Shown here in pieces: positions 6,179 to 13,642 of a DNA stretch of 15,102 nucleotides (positions within the stretch are counted from its first letter, which is position 1; each line of letters begins with the position of its first letter). A program made the position numbers and the translations under genes. Under the pieces are notes generated by a model, which was not told the DNA's origin, did not search any database, and saw only the letters and a list, made by a program, of their open reading frames with translations. Origin of the DNA: DATAPE01 sp034667545 (GTDB lineage Bacteria > Actinomycetota > CADDZG01 > WHSQ01). The stretch covers positions 1-15,102 of the forward strand of contig JAXDJR010000084.1 of assembly GCA_034667545.1 (NCBI GenBank), read 5' to 3'.

Positions 6179-7455
6179 AGCAACGGATCCCGAGAGCGGC
6201 GCGGGCACCCCTGTGTATCCGCGTCCCCGGCGACAAGTCGATCTCTCATCGCGCGGCAATTCTGGGCGCCGTCGCGAACGGCCTCTCGCGGATCTCAGGC
6301 TTCTCAGCCGCCGGCGATTGTCGTGCAACTCTGGAGGTGCTGACGATCTTGGGCGTTTCTTTCTCGGTCGAGGGTGATGTGTTGAGGATCAAGGGCGAGG
6401 GGATGGAAGCGCTCGCAGCGCCTGGGACGATTCTCGACTGCTCGCGCTCTGGCACCACGATGAGGTTGGCCGCCGGTCTGCTTGCGGGTCGCCCTTTTGA
6501 GAGTCATCTGACCGGACATCCTCAACTGCTGCAGCGACCGATGCGCCGGGTCGCAGAGCCACTGCGTTCGATGGGAGCCGCCCTTCATCTGACCCCAGAG
6601 GACACCGCCCCTTTTACCGTTCGAGGAGGTGACCTCAAAGGGATCAGTTACGAGCCTCCCATCGCCAGCGCACAGGTGAAATCCGCCGTTCTCCTGGCGG
6701 GCCTTCAGGCTGGTGGGATCACAAAGGTTATCGAGAGAATCACAACACGCGACCACACTGAACGACTCCTGCGCGCTATGGGTGCGCCGATCAACACCGC
6801 GATCGGGAGCGGAGGGATAGAAACCTCTGTGCGCGCGGGGGACCTTGGCCCGCTGGACCTCACGGTCCCGGGGGATCTGTCGTCGGCGTCGGTCCTCGTC
6901 GCGGCAGCGCTGGCGACCGGCACCGACCTGAGAATTCAAGATGTGGGCCTGAATGCCACCCGCTGCGGTTTCCTGCGCGTTCTCCAGCGCATGGGGGCCG
7001 AGCTCGAGCTGCACGTGCAGACCGAACTACCTGAGCCGCAGGGTGATCTGGTCGTGCGACCCGGCCCCCTGACTGCGACTGAAGTTGTCGCGGAAGAGAT
7101 TCCCTCGCTCATCGATGAGCTGCCTCTTCTCGGTGTGCTCGCCACTCAAGCCGAGGGGACCACGAAGGTCAGCGGTGCTGCGGAATTGCGCGCCAAGGAA
7201 AGCGATCGCATCGCAGGTTTGGTGGATGGGCTCTGCGCCCTAGGAGGCGAGGTCCAACAACTGCCCGACGGCTTTGTTGTGCGGGGGCCCACGCGCCTGG
7301 GCTCCGCAGTCTGCGATGCCCGTGAAGATCACCGGTTGGCGATGGCATTCTCGGTGGGAGGGCTCGTCGCAGAAGGCACGGTTCGCGTTGTCGGACTCGA
7401 CTACGTCGATGATTCATTCCCCGGACTCGTGGCCAGCTTGGCAGGCTTCCGATGA
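6175..7455 (+). CDS. aroA: 3-phosphoshikimate 1-carboxyvinyltransferase (EPSP synthase), class II-like motifs
   Basis: The 426-residue enzyme adds the enolpyruvyl group of PEP to shikimate-3-phosphate, step six of the pathway. The frame is open from a GTG at 6121, but the GTG at 6175 is chosen because GGAGG (6163-6167) precedes it by seven bases and it overlaps the tyrA stop (GTGA). Catalytic blocks are PGDKSISHR (18-26, Lys21), SGTTMRL (92-98), LTGHPQLLQRPM (112-123), LIDELP (312-317, Asp314) and LRAKESDR (338-345, Glu342). The four signatures used to define class II enzymes are all present: GDKS, SAQVK (165-169), RDHTE (192-196) and NATR (260-263). The usual Asn-rich GN-SGTT loop reads CSRSGTT, with Arg91 at the position of the conserved asparagine. 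Its stop overlaps the aroE start. Confidence 0.95.
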   Translation: MKQRIPRAARAPLCIRVPGDKSISHRAAILGAVANGLSRISGFSAAGDCRATLEVLTILGVSFSVEGDVLRIKGEGMEALAAPGTILDCSRSGTTMRLAAGLLAGRPFESHLTGHPQLLQRPMRRVAEPLRSMGAALHLTPEDTAPFTVRGGDLKGISYEPPIASAQVKSAVLLAGLQAGGITKVIERITTRDHTERLLRAMGAPINTAIGSGGIETSVRAGDLGPLDLTVPGDLSSASVLVAAALATGTDLRIQDVGLNATRCGFLRVLQRMGAELELHVQTELPEPQGDLVVRPGPLTATEVVAEEIPSLIDELPLLGVLATQAEGTTKVSGAAELRAKESDRIAGLVDGLCALGGEVQQLPDGFVVRGPTRLGSAVCDAREDHRLAMAFSVGGLVAEGTVRVVGLDYVDDSFPGLVASLAGFR

Positions 7456-8327
7456 ACTCGTCGGTCAAGCTCGCCATCATCGGAGATCCGGTCGACGGGA
7501 GTCTGTCGCCCGCGATCCACAATGCTGCGTTCTCATCTCTCGGTATAGGTCTGCAATACGGTGCGGTCCGTGTGCCGGCTGCTCGTTTGGTCGGCCTCTT
7601 TCCGCAACTGCGCGAACGCTATCTAGGACTGAATGTCACGCGTCCGTTGAAGGAATCGGTCCTAAGTCTCTGCAATGAAGTCTCATCCGTGGCCGCCCGG
7701 GCGGGGTCCGTCAACACCATTGTCTTCTAGGATGGTCTTGCATACGCAGCCTCCACCGATGTGTCCGGCTTCGTGCCTGCCATCAGAACCGTCACTTCGA
7801 GAGAGCTCCATCACGCCGTCATCCTCGGCACCGGGGGAGCGGCCAGGGCTGCCGCGCTTGCTCTCAGATTGGAAGGAGCGCGAGTGCACGTTGCCGGTCG
7901 TAACGGGTCGGCGGGAAGAAAGGTCGCCTCGGATCTGAGCGTTTCTTTCGGCGGCGTCACTTCACCCGCTACTTGCTCGGCGTTGAAACGTGCCGACCTG
8001 CTGGTCAATGCGACACCTGTGGGCGGGCTCGCGGCAGCCGATGATTCTCCACTTCCTGATGGTGTGCCACTTCCTTCACGAGGAGTGGTGTTCGATCTCG
8101 TCTATCGGCCCAGGATGACCAGGTTGCTCCGCCGCGCTCGCGATGAAGACTGCGAGACCGTCGAGGGCCTACGTCTGCTGGTTGAGCAGGCGGCACTGTC
8201 ATTCGAGATCTGGACCGGCCGGGAAGGACCCCGAGAAGTGATGCGGGCAGCTGCTTTGAAGGCGCTCGACGAACGGGGGCCGGAGCCGGGCAGGGGTCTC
8301 CCGGCCATGCACAGAGAGGGAATCTGA
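7452..8327 (+). pseudogene. aroE: Shikimate dehydrogenase interrupted by an in-frame amber codon
   Basis: The gene would encode 291 residues of the NADP-dependent enzyme that reduces 3-dehydroshikimate to shikimate, step four. Codon 93 is TAG (7728-7730), splitting a single reading frame with no shift. Before it are SLSPAIHN (17-24), GLNVTRPLK with catalytic Lys67, and AGSVNT (84-89). After it, in the same frame, are STDVSGF with the catalytic Asp103, the nucleotide-binding loop LGTGGAAR, AGRN, and LVNATPVGG. Conservation on both sides shows no decay, so the change is recent, a sequencing error, or read through. A GTG at 7761 could restart translation but would yield only the cofactor domain without Lys67 or Asp103. 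The ATG overlaps the aroA stop (ATGA) and the final TGA overlaps the aroC ATG. The motif normally read NTDxxGF is STDVSGF here. Confidence 0.85.
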
Positions 8328-9499
8328 TGCTGCGGTTCCTCACAGCAGGAGAGTCACATGGTCCCGAGCTCGTGGTCGTTGTTGAAGGGATGCCCGCAGG
8401 CGTCGCGATCGCCCTCGACAGCATCGATGGAGATCTCAGACGGCGTCAGTCTGGATACGGACGTGGCGCTCGCTCGACGAAGATCGAGAGCGACACCGCT
8501 CAACTGGTTAGCGGTGTGCATACGGGTCGCAGCACAGGAGCCCCAATTGCGATGCGGATCATCAACCGTGACTTCGCGAATCAGCCATCGACACCCAAGA
8601 CCCTCACGACACCTCGCCCAGGGCACGCCGACCTGGCCGGAAGAGCAAAGTACGGACTGGACGACTTCCGCACCATCCGTGAGCGAGCGAGTGCCAGAGA
8701 AACCGCGGCACGAGTAGCTGCAGGTGGGATCGCAAAGCAATTGTTGACTGCGTTCGGCGTCGCGCTGGGGAGCTACGTCACGCAGATCGGGATGGTGAAA
8801 GCCGATCTCATCAAACCCCATAGCGGAAAGGTGGATGCGGCTGGCCTGGCACTGCTCGGGCGCCAGGCAGACACCGATGAAGTGCGGTGTCCGGACGGTG
8901 CGGCCTCGGCCGCCATGTGCAATGCGATAGATAGGGCCTCGAGTGATGGCGAGACCTTGGGGGGCACGTTCTTGGTCTTCGCCACCGGCGTTCCATCCGG
9001 GCTGGGGTCGTACGTTCATTGGGACCGCAAGCTGGACGGACGCCTTGCGCAAGCAGTGTGTTCGATCCACGCTGTCAAAGGAGTTGAGGTCGGGCCGGCG
9101 TTTGAGACGTCGTTGATGTCCGGGGGGATGGCGCAGGATGACATCGTTTGGGCGGAGGGCAAGCTAGAGCGTCCGACGAACCATGCCGGGGGCATCGAGG
9201 CCGGGGTGACGAACGGTCAACCGATCTTGGTTCGGGCGGCTATGAAGCCTTTGTCCTCCGTTCGACGCCCGGTGCGATCGGTGGATTTCGATACCGGGCA
9301 TCCATCCGATCCTCCCTACGTCCGCTCCGACATCTGCGCGGTCCCCGCAGCAGCTGTCGTCGCCGAGGCCATGATCGCTTGGGTGCTCGCTGATGCTCTC
9401 TGTGAGCGCTTCGGCAGTGACCAGCTCGAGGCGATGCTTGTCGCCCGCACCTCCTTGGACCGTGCCGGTCTTCCGGCCTGTTCCGACGATGTGTTCTGA
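8327..9499 (+). CDS. aroC: Chorismate synthase
   Basis: The 390-residue enzyme uses reduced FMN to eliminate phosphate from EPSP and give chorismate, the last shared step. Family signatures run in order: LTAGESHGPEL (5-15, with His11), RRRQSGYGRGAR (38-49), TPRPGHADLAGRAKYG (95-110, with His100) and ERASARETAARVAAG (119-133). Near the C-terminus DFDTGHPSDPPYVRSDICAV is typical. Length is normal for the long actinobacterial and Gram-positive form. GAGAGGG sits six bases before the ATG, and the start overlaps the aroE stop by one base (TGATG), so ribosomes need not finish a full aroE product to initiate here. The gene is followed closely by the fused aroKBQ gene. Confidence 0.96.
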   Translation: MLRFLTAGESHGPELVVVVEGMPAGVAIALDSIDGDLRRRQSGYGRGARSTKIESDTAQLVSGVHTGRSTGAPIAMRIINRDFANQPSTPKTLTTPRPGHADLAGRAKYGLDDFRTIRERASARETAARVAAGGIAKQLLTAFGVALGSYVTQIGMVKADLIKPHSGKVDAAGLALLGRQADTDEVRCPDGAASAAMCNAIDRASSDGETLGGTFLVFATGVPSGLGSYVHWDRKLDGRLAQAVCSIHAVKGVEVGPAFETSLMSGGMAQDDIVWAEGKLERPTNHAGGIEAGVTNGQPILVRAAMKPLSSVRRPVRSVDFDTGHPSDPPYVRSDICAVPAAAVVAEAMIAWVLADALCERFGSDQLEAMLVARTSLDRAGLPACSDDVF

Positions 9500-9504
9500 G
9501 GGGC

Positions 9505-9511
9505 AAAGGAG
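9505..9511 (+). promoter_or_regulatory. Ribosome-binding site that favours a TTG start for the aroKBQ fusion
   Basis: AAAGGAG lies after the aroC stop and ends four bases before an in-frame TTG at 9516. It is the only strong Shine-Dalgarno sequence near the 5' end of the fused gene. An ATG at 9546 lies too far away to use it, and an ATG at 9489 lies upstream of it. Confidence 0.45.
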
Positions 9512-9515
9512 ACCG

Positions 9516-11651
9516 TTGCTGACGTCGGAGATAACGCGCACGTTCATGCCCGCGCCCTCCTTACCGGCGGGGAGTTCGCGCCTGATCGTGACCGGGTTTA
9601 TGGGAACCGGGAAATCCACTGCGGGCGCGCTCGCCGCCAACATGCTCTCCGTGCCTTTCGTTGATCTGGATCGAATCATCGAGAAGCGGCAAGGCAGCTC
9701 GATCGCCGAGATCTTCGCGCGCGAGGGGGAGGATGGCTTTCGTGCCCTCGAAGCGCAAACGATAGCGGAAGGGGCGCGTCTCTCGGGATGCGTAATCGCC
9801 ACCGGCGGCGGAGGAGTTTTGCATACCACCGACTTCGCGAACCTGATCCAGGAGGCGGTTGTCGTGGTGTTGACTGCCCCTCCTTCCTGTCTCGAGCAAA
9901 GGCTGAGAGACGCCCCGACGCGGCCCAAGCTCACCCACCGAGGCGTCGGCCCGCTGTCCGCATTGCTGCAAGAACGAGAGCCTCTATACGAAGCTGCTGG
10001 AGAGCAACTCGATACCAGTTTGGAGTCGGCCGAGGAAACCGCTGCACACCTTGCCGACAGATACAACTCCGCTGTGGATGGACCGGTGCACCTCTCTGTG
10101 GATGCGCTATCCCACCAGACGCGCATCGTGGTGGGCTGGGGAACCCTGGATCTCTTGAGGATCGAGCTTGAGAAGACAGCTGCACCCTCTGCCATCGTGG
10201 CGGTGGTCGATCCGCTGGTAGCCGACCAGTTGGCGCCGAGCCTGAGCGCGTTGTCAGATGTAGCTCCCGTTGCCACGATTCCGTTGGGCGGCGGGGAATC
10301 GTTCAAATCTTTAGACGCGGTGCAACGGCTATGGCGACATTTCAAGACTGCGGGCCTGGATCGATGGGGGATGGTTGTGGCCATCGGGGGCGGCGCGCTC
10401 TTGGACACGGCGGGCTTCGCTGCAGCCACTTACATGCGGGGTGTGCGCGTCGCCAACATACCCACGACCTTGCTCGCGATGGTGGACGCTGGTCTAGGGG
10501 GGAAGGTTGGGATCGACTTCGGGGAAGTGAAGAACAACATCGGCGTTCTTCATCATCCAGAGCTAGTCATCGTCGATCCCGTCGTGCTGTCCTCCTTACC
10601 GACCCGCGAGCTTCGATGGGGCATGGCCGAGATCGTGAAGGCAGCGCTACTTGCCTCACCGCTGCTCCTTGACCTGCTGGAGGAAGCGCCGCTGGACGAT
10701 CGCGGGGTCCCAGTCCATCTGGAGTGGTACATCGAGCAGGCGGTGCGGATAAAGGCTGCCTACGTGATCGCCGATCCCGGCGACCATGGCGTACGTCAGA
10801 GTCTCAATCTTGGCCATACCTTCGCTCATGCGGTGGAGGCGGCGAGCGGATACCGAGTCCCTCATGGTGAGGCAGTAGCGGCCGGCCTCGTCGCAGCAGC
10901 TCATCTCGCTACAGAGATTGCCGGCAGCGATGCTTCCGAGGATCGGTTGGCGCGGATCCTCAAGCGGTTCGGCTTCTCAGCCGGCGTGTCGCATGGGACC
11001 TCTCGTCCCGCCCTTCTGAGAGCCATGTCCCAAGACAAGAAGTGGCGCGGGGGCAAGGCGACTTTCATCCTGCCCGCCAGGGGAGGGGCCGAGATTGCGC
11101 GCGGGATCGAGCCGGATGCTGCGTTGGAGGCGCTCGCCTCCGCTAGTGCCGAAGGAAGCCAGCCGACGGCAGACGATAAGCCACCTCCGCTCCGAATCAT
11201 GGTTCTGCATGGCCCGAATCTGAACTTGATGGGAACCCGAGAGCCGGATGTTTACGGGACAACCACGCTTGCAGAGATCGATGCCGCTTTGAAACGCCGG
11301 GCAGGCGAGCTGGCTATCGAGTTGATCTGCTTGCAATCGAATATCGAGGGTGAGCTCGTCGACGCCATCCAGGGAGCCCCCGCTGCCGCAGATGCCATAG
11401 TCATCAACCCGGGCGGCTACTCACATACGAGCGTCGCCATCCGAGACGCGATTGCAGCTGTCCGCCTTCCTACGGTGGAGGTTCACATCTCCAACCCAGC
11501 AGCACGAGAAGACTTCCGTACCAAAGCTGTCGTTGCAAGCGCGTGCAAGGGGGTTGTCTCCGGATTCGGCTGGCAGAGCTATCTCATCGCGGTGGACGCG
11601 TTGGCCAGCGACCTCGCGGAGGACGGAGGGGACGGGTCCAGCGCGTCCTAG
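9516..11651 (+). CDS. aroKBQ: Trifunctional fusion: shikimate kinase / 3-dehydroquinate synthase / type II 3-dehydroquinase
   Basis: One uninterrupted frame of about 711 residues encodes three enzymes. Residues about 20-185 are shikimate kinase: P-loop GFMGTGKST (27-35), DLDR, GFRALE, ATGGGG and the lid RPKLTH. Residues about 195-540 are 3-dehydroquinate synthase: AIGGGALLDTAGFAAATYMRG and zinc ligands Glu372 (WGMAEIVK), His434 (LNLGHTFAHAVE) and His450 (VPHGEAV). A Pro/Ala/Ser/Asp-rich linker leads to type II 3-dehydroquinase, residues about 559-700: HGPNLNLMGTREPDVYG with catalytic Tyr580, INPGGYSHTS (Asn631, His637), and EVHISNPAAREDF (His657, Arg664). No internal stop or ribosome-binding site marks the domain joints. 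The start is uncertain: TTG 9516 has the ribosome-binding site, while ATG 9546 gives a conventional kinase N-terminus. The protein covers steps five, two and three. The 3' end converges on trpG, sharing CTAG. Confidence 0.93.
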   Translation: MLTSEITRTFMPAPSLPAGSSRLIVTGFMGTGKSTAGALAANMLSVPFVDLDRIIEKRQGSSIAEIFAREGEDGFRALEAQTIAEGARLSGCVIATGGGGVLHTTDFANLIQEAVVVVLTAPPSCLEQRLRDAPTRPKLTHRGVGPLSALLQEREPLYEAAGEQLDTSLESAEETAAHLADRYNSAVDGPVHLSVDALSHQTRIVVGWGTLDLLRIELEKTAAPSAIVAVVDPLVADQLAPSLSALSDVAPVATIPLGGGESFKSLDAVQRLWRHFKTAGLDRWGMVVAIGGGALLDTAGFAAATYMRGVRVANIPTTLLAMVDAGLGGKVGIDFGEVKNNIGVLHHPELVIVDPVVLSSLPTRELRWGMAEIVKAALLASPLLLDLLEEAPLDDRGVPVHLEWYIEQAVRIKAAYVIADPGDHGVRQSLNLGHTFAHAVEAASGYRVPHGEAVAAGLVAAAHLATEIAGSDASEDRLARILKRFGFSAGVSHGTSRPALLRAMSQDKKWRGGKATFILPARGGAEIARGIEPDAALEALASASAEGSQPTADDKPPPLRIMVLHGPNLNLMGTREPDVYGTTTLAEIDAALKRRAGELAIELICLQSNIEGELVDAIQGAPAAADAIVINPGGYSHTSVAIRDAIAAVRLPTVEVHISNPAAREDFRTKAVVASACKGVVSGFGWQSYLIAVDALASDLAEDGGDGSSAS

Positions 11652-12208
11652 CGCTGCTCCAAGAAGTTCTTCACGAGGTGTCCTCCATCCCGGGTGAGGA
11701 TCGATTCGGGATGAAACTGCACTCCATGGATCGGTAGGTGGCGGTGACGCACCGCCATCACCTCCCCATCGGCTGTGGCGCAGACCTCAAGTGCGTCGGG
11801 CACTCGCACGGCGGTTAGGGAGTGATAGCGGCCGGCCTGCAAGGGGCGAGGGAGGCCTTGAAAGAGGCCGGTCCCATCGTGCTGGATCGAGCTCGACTTG
11901 CCGTGCACAACCTCTTTGCTAAGGCCCACCTCTCCACCAAGAGCTTCGACTACGACTTGGTGCCCGAGACAAACGCCGAGCACGGGGATGCCCGGTGACA
12001 GCCGATCGAAGATCTCCATCGTCCGTCCTGCCTCCGAGGGCTTTCCAGGTCCCGGCGAGATAACGAGATGGGTAGGCATGAGGGCTTCAGCTTCCTCTGC
12101 GGTGATCGCATCATTGCGCACCACTTCGACCGCGGTGGCCCCCTGGATCTGTAATAGATGAGCAAGGTTGTACGTAAAGCTGTCGTAATTATCGATCAGG
12201 AGGATCAT
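11648..12208 (-). CDS. trpG: Anthranilate synthase component II (glutamine amidotransferase)
   Basis: The 186-residue class I glutaminase supplies ammonia to TrpE. The catalytic triad is visible: Cys80 in GVCLGHQ (78-84) with His166 and Glu168 in FHPES (165-169). DNYDSFTYNL (6-15), SPGPGKPSEAG (51-61) and the linker HGKSS (102-106) are diagnostic of the TrpG/PabA group. The frame is open to 12262, but the ATG at 12208 starts the family N-terminus and overlaps the trpE stop by four bases (ATGA on the minus strand), so the two subunits are translationally coupled. TrpG and PabA are often one shared subunit; pairing with a TrpE-type partner here favours anthranilate synthase as the main role, with folate synthesis as a possible second use. 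Its stop codon overlaps the aroKBQ stop on the other strand. Confidence 0.93.
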   Translation of the reverse strand: MILLIDNYDSFTYNLAHLLQIQGATAVEVVRNDAITAEEAEALMPTHLVISPGPGKPSEAGRTMEIFDRLSPGIPVLGVCLGHQVVVEALGGEVGLSKEVVHGKSSSIQHDGTGLFQGLPRPLQAGRYHSLTAVRVPDALEVCATADGEVMAVRHRHLPIHGVQFHPESILTRDGGHLVKNFLEQR

Positions 12209-13458
12209 CGTCGCTCCGAAAGCGCGATCGCGGTTTCCAGGGCGATGAGCTTCGCGAGACACTCATCGTGCTCCGATACCGGATCTGAATCGGCGACGAT
12301 CCCGGCCCCCGCTTGCAGATGGGCGATGCCGTCCTTCAGGACGATAGTTCTGATCGCGATGCACGTATCGAAGCTGCCTCCCGGAAGCGCGTAGCCAACC
12401 GCCCCCCCATAGATCCCCCTGCGGTAGCTCTCGAGCTCGGAGATGAGTTGCATGGCTCGAACTTTCGGGGCGCCGGAAACCGTGCCGGCCGGGAAGCAGG
12501 CCCGCAACAGATCGAACGGGGTTACACCATCTGCCAGCCGACCGGTTACCTCCGAGACAAGATGTACTACGTGGGAGAAGCGCTCGGGCTCGAGCAATCG
12601 CTCTACCTGGACTGTTCCGGGGACGCTTACGCGCGAGAGGTCGTTGCGGGCAAGGTCGACGAGCATCATGTGCTCGGCCCGGTCTTTCTCGGACGCGAGT
12701 AGCCGCTCGGTATCTCCCTCTCCCACCGGCGTCGTACCTGCGATGGGATTGACCGTCGCGCGCGAACCTTCGCTCTTCACGAAGGTCTCCGGAGAAGATC
12801 CGATCAACGCCAGGCCCTCGAGCTCCAGGAGAAACATGTAAGGCGAAGGGTTGACCCTCCGGAGGCTGCGGTAGAGCTCGACGGCGGAACTGGACGTTGG
12901 CCGTCGTGTTCGCTGGGACAGCACGACCTGGAAGGCATCGCCCGCGAAGATGTGACGCTTCGCTTCCACTACCAACTCCACGTAACGTTGCTTCGAGGGG
13001 CTTCGCTCGCTCCCAGGATCACCGATCCGCCGGTGCGCGTGTGTCTCTAGCTGAGGAGCGTAAGAAGAGGAGATCGAATCCGCATGTCCCAAGAGGACCT
13101 GCGCGCGTCCCGCAGGATGATCGAAGCGGATGAGGGTCTCGGCGACGATGAATGCACTTTCATCGACGTTCGGTCCGTCTAAGGGCATCGACACGGGCTC
13201 GAGGCTCCCGATGTAGTCGTAGCCGACATATCCGGCAACCGCTGCGCCGGAGGTGTGCAACCTTTCTGCCTCCTCGAGGCCCACGATGCGCGTTCCGCAT
13301 CCGACGAAGCTGAAGCGGCCGAGGCGGCCCTGCTCAACGGACTCCAGCAGGAAGGCGTGGCCCGTCTCCCGCAATTGGAGGTAGGCGTTTAGAGGCGTGA
13401 CGAGATCCGCCTCGATCTCTGAGAGATCCTCCTCGAGCACCTCGGCGCGTTCCTGCAT
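12205..13458 (-). CDS. trpE: Anthranilate synthase component I
   Basis: The 417-residue enzyme converts chorismate and ammonia to anthranilate, opening the tryptophan branch. LLESVE (37-42) is the tryptophan-binding feedback motif. The catalytic half has ALIGSSPETFVK, NPIAGTTPVGEG (237-248), LVDLARNDLSRV (266-277), FPAGTVSGAPK (322-332) and LQAGAGIVADSDP (381-393). Alanine in PIAGT, where aminodeoxychorismate synthase PabB has lysine, favours TrpE over PabB. The protein is short for the family, usually about 490-520 residues: only about 20 residues separate FSFVG (49-53) from AGYVGYDY (75-82), a region that is far longer in typical TrpE. The ATG at 13458 is the only usable start, as no ATG, GTG or TTG lies upstream in frame. 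No strong ribosome-binding site precedes it. No Trp-rich leader peptide was found upstream. Confidence 0.9.
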   Translation of the reverse strand: MQERAEVLEEDLSEIEADLVTPLNAYLQLRETGHAFLLESVEQGRLGRFSFVGCGTRIVGLEEAERLHTSGAAVAGYVGYDYIGSLEPVSMPLDGPNVDESAFIVAETLIRFDHPAGRAQVLLGHADSISSSYAPQLETHAHRRIGDPGSERSPSKQRYVELVVEAKRHIFAGDAFQVVLSQRTRRPTSSSAVELYRSLRRVNPSPYMFLLELEGLALIGSSPETFVKSEGSRATVNPIAGTTPVGEGDTERLLASEKDRAEHMMLVDLARNDLSRVSVPGTVQVERLLEPERFSHVVHLVSEVTGRLADGVTPFDLLRACFPAGTVSGAPKVRAMQLISELESYRRGIYGGAVGYALPGGSFDTCIAIRTIVLKDGIAHLQAGAGIVADSDPVSEHDECLAKLIALETAIALSERR

Positions 13459-13596
13459 GGGGCTATCTTCGCGGCTCCGGTTGCCCGGGGTACCAGCAAG
13501 TCGCCAGGGCGCGACGAACTCTCGGCCTCGCCGGTTCTCAACGACCCTTCTGCCGTTGATGGATCCGGGCCGCGCAGGGGGCCCTTCGCACGAGAT

Positions 13597-13624
13597 GGAA
13601 CCTGTCGGGAGGGCTAGGCGTCTT
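13597..13624 (+). promoter_or_regulatory. Candidate ECF-type promoter for the sigma factor gene
   Basis: GGAACC (13597-13602), a 16-base spacer and CGTCTT (13619-13624) resemble the GGAAC / CGTC pattern recognised by many group 4 (ECF) sigma factors. It lies 18 bases before the sigma gene start, suggesting autoregulation. Short motifs such as these occur by chance, so this is an inference from position and pattern. Confidence 0.42.
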
Positions 13625-13642
13625 AGTTGATGTGATGAAAGG

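Noticed and set aside
7452..8327. Genome-wide amber recoding to explain aroE
   Set aside because: TAG ends four other genes in the window at positions where the family C-terminus is expected, so TAG is a normal stop here.
9164..10429. 421-codon minus-strand open frame across aroC and aroKBQ
   Set aside because: It lies antisense to two strongly conserved enzymes, has low-complexity Ser/Ala/Arg-rich sequence typical of a complement-strand shadow in GC-rich DNA, and no recognisable motif.
12205..13458. Aminodeoxychorismate synthase (PabB) as the identity of the trpE gene
   Set aside because: The discriminating residue is alanine in PIAGT rather than the lysine of PabB, and the LLES tryptophan-binding motif is present.
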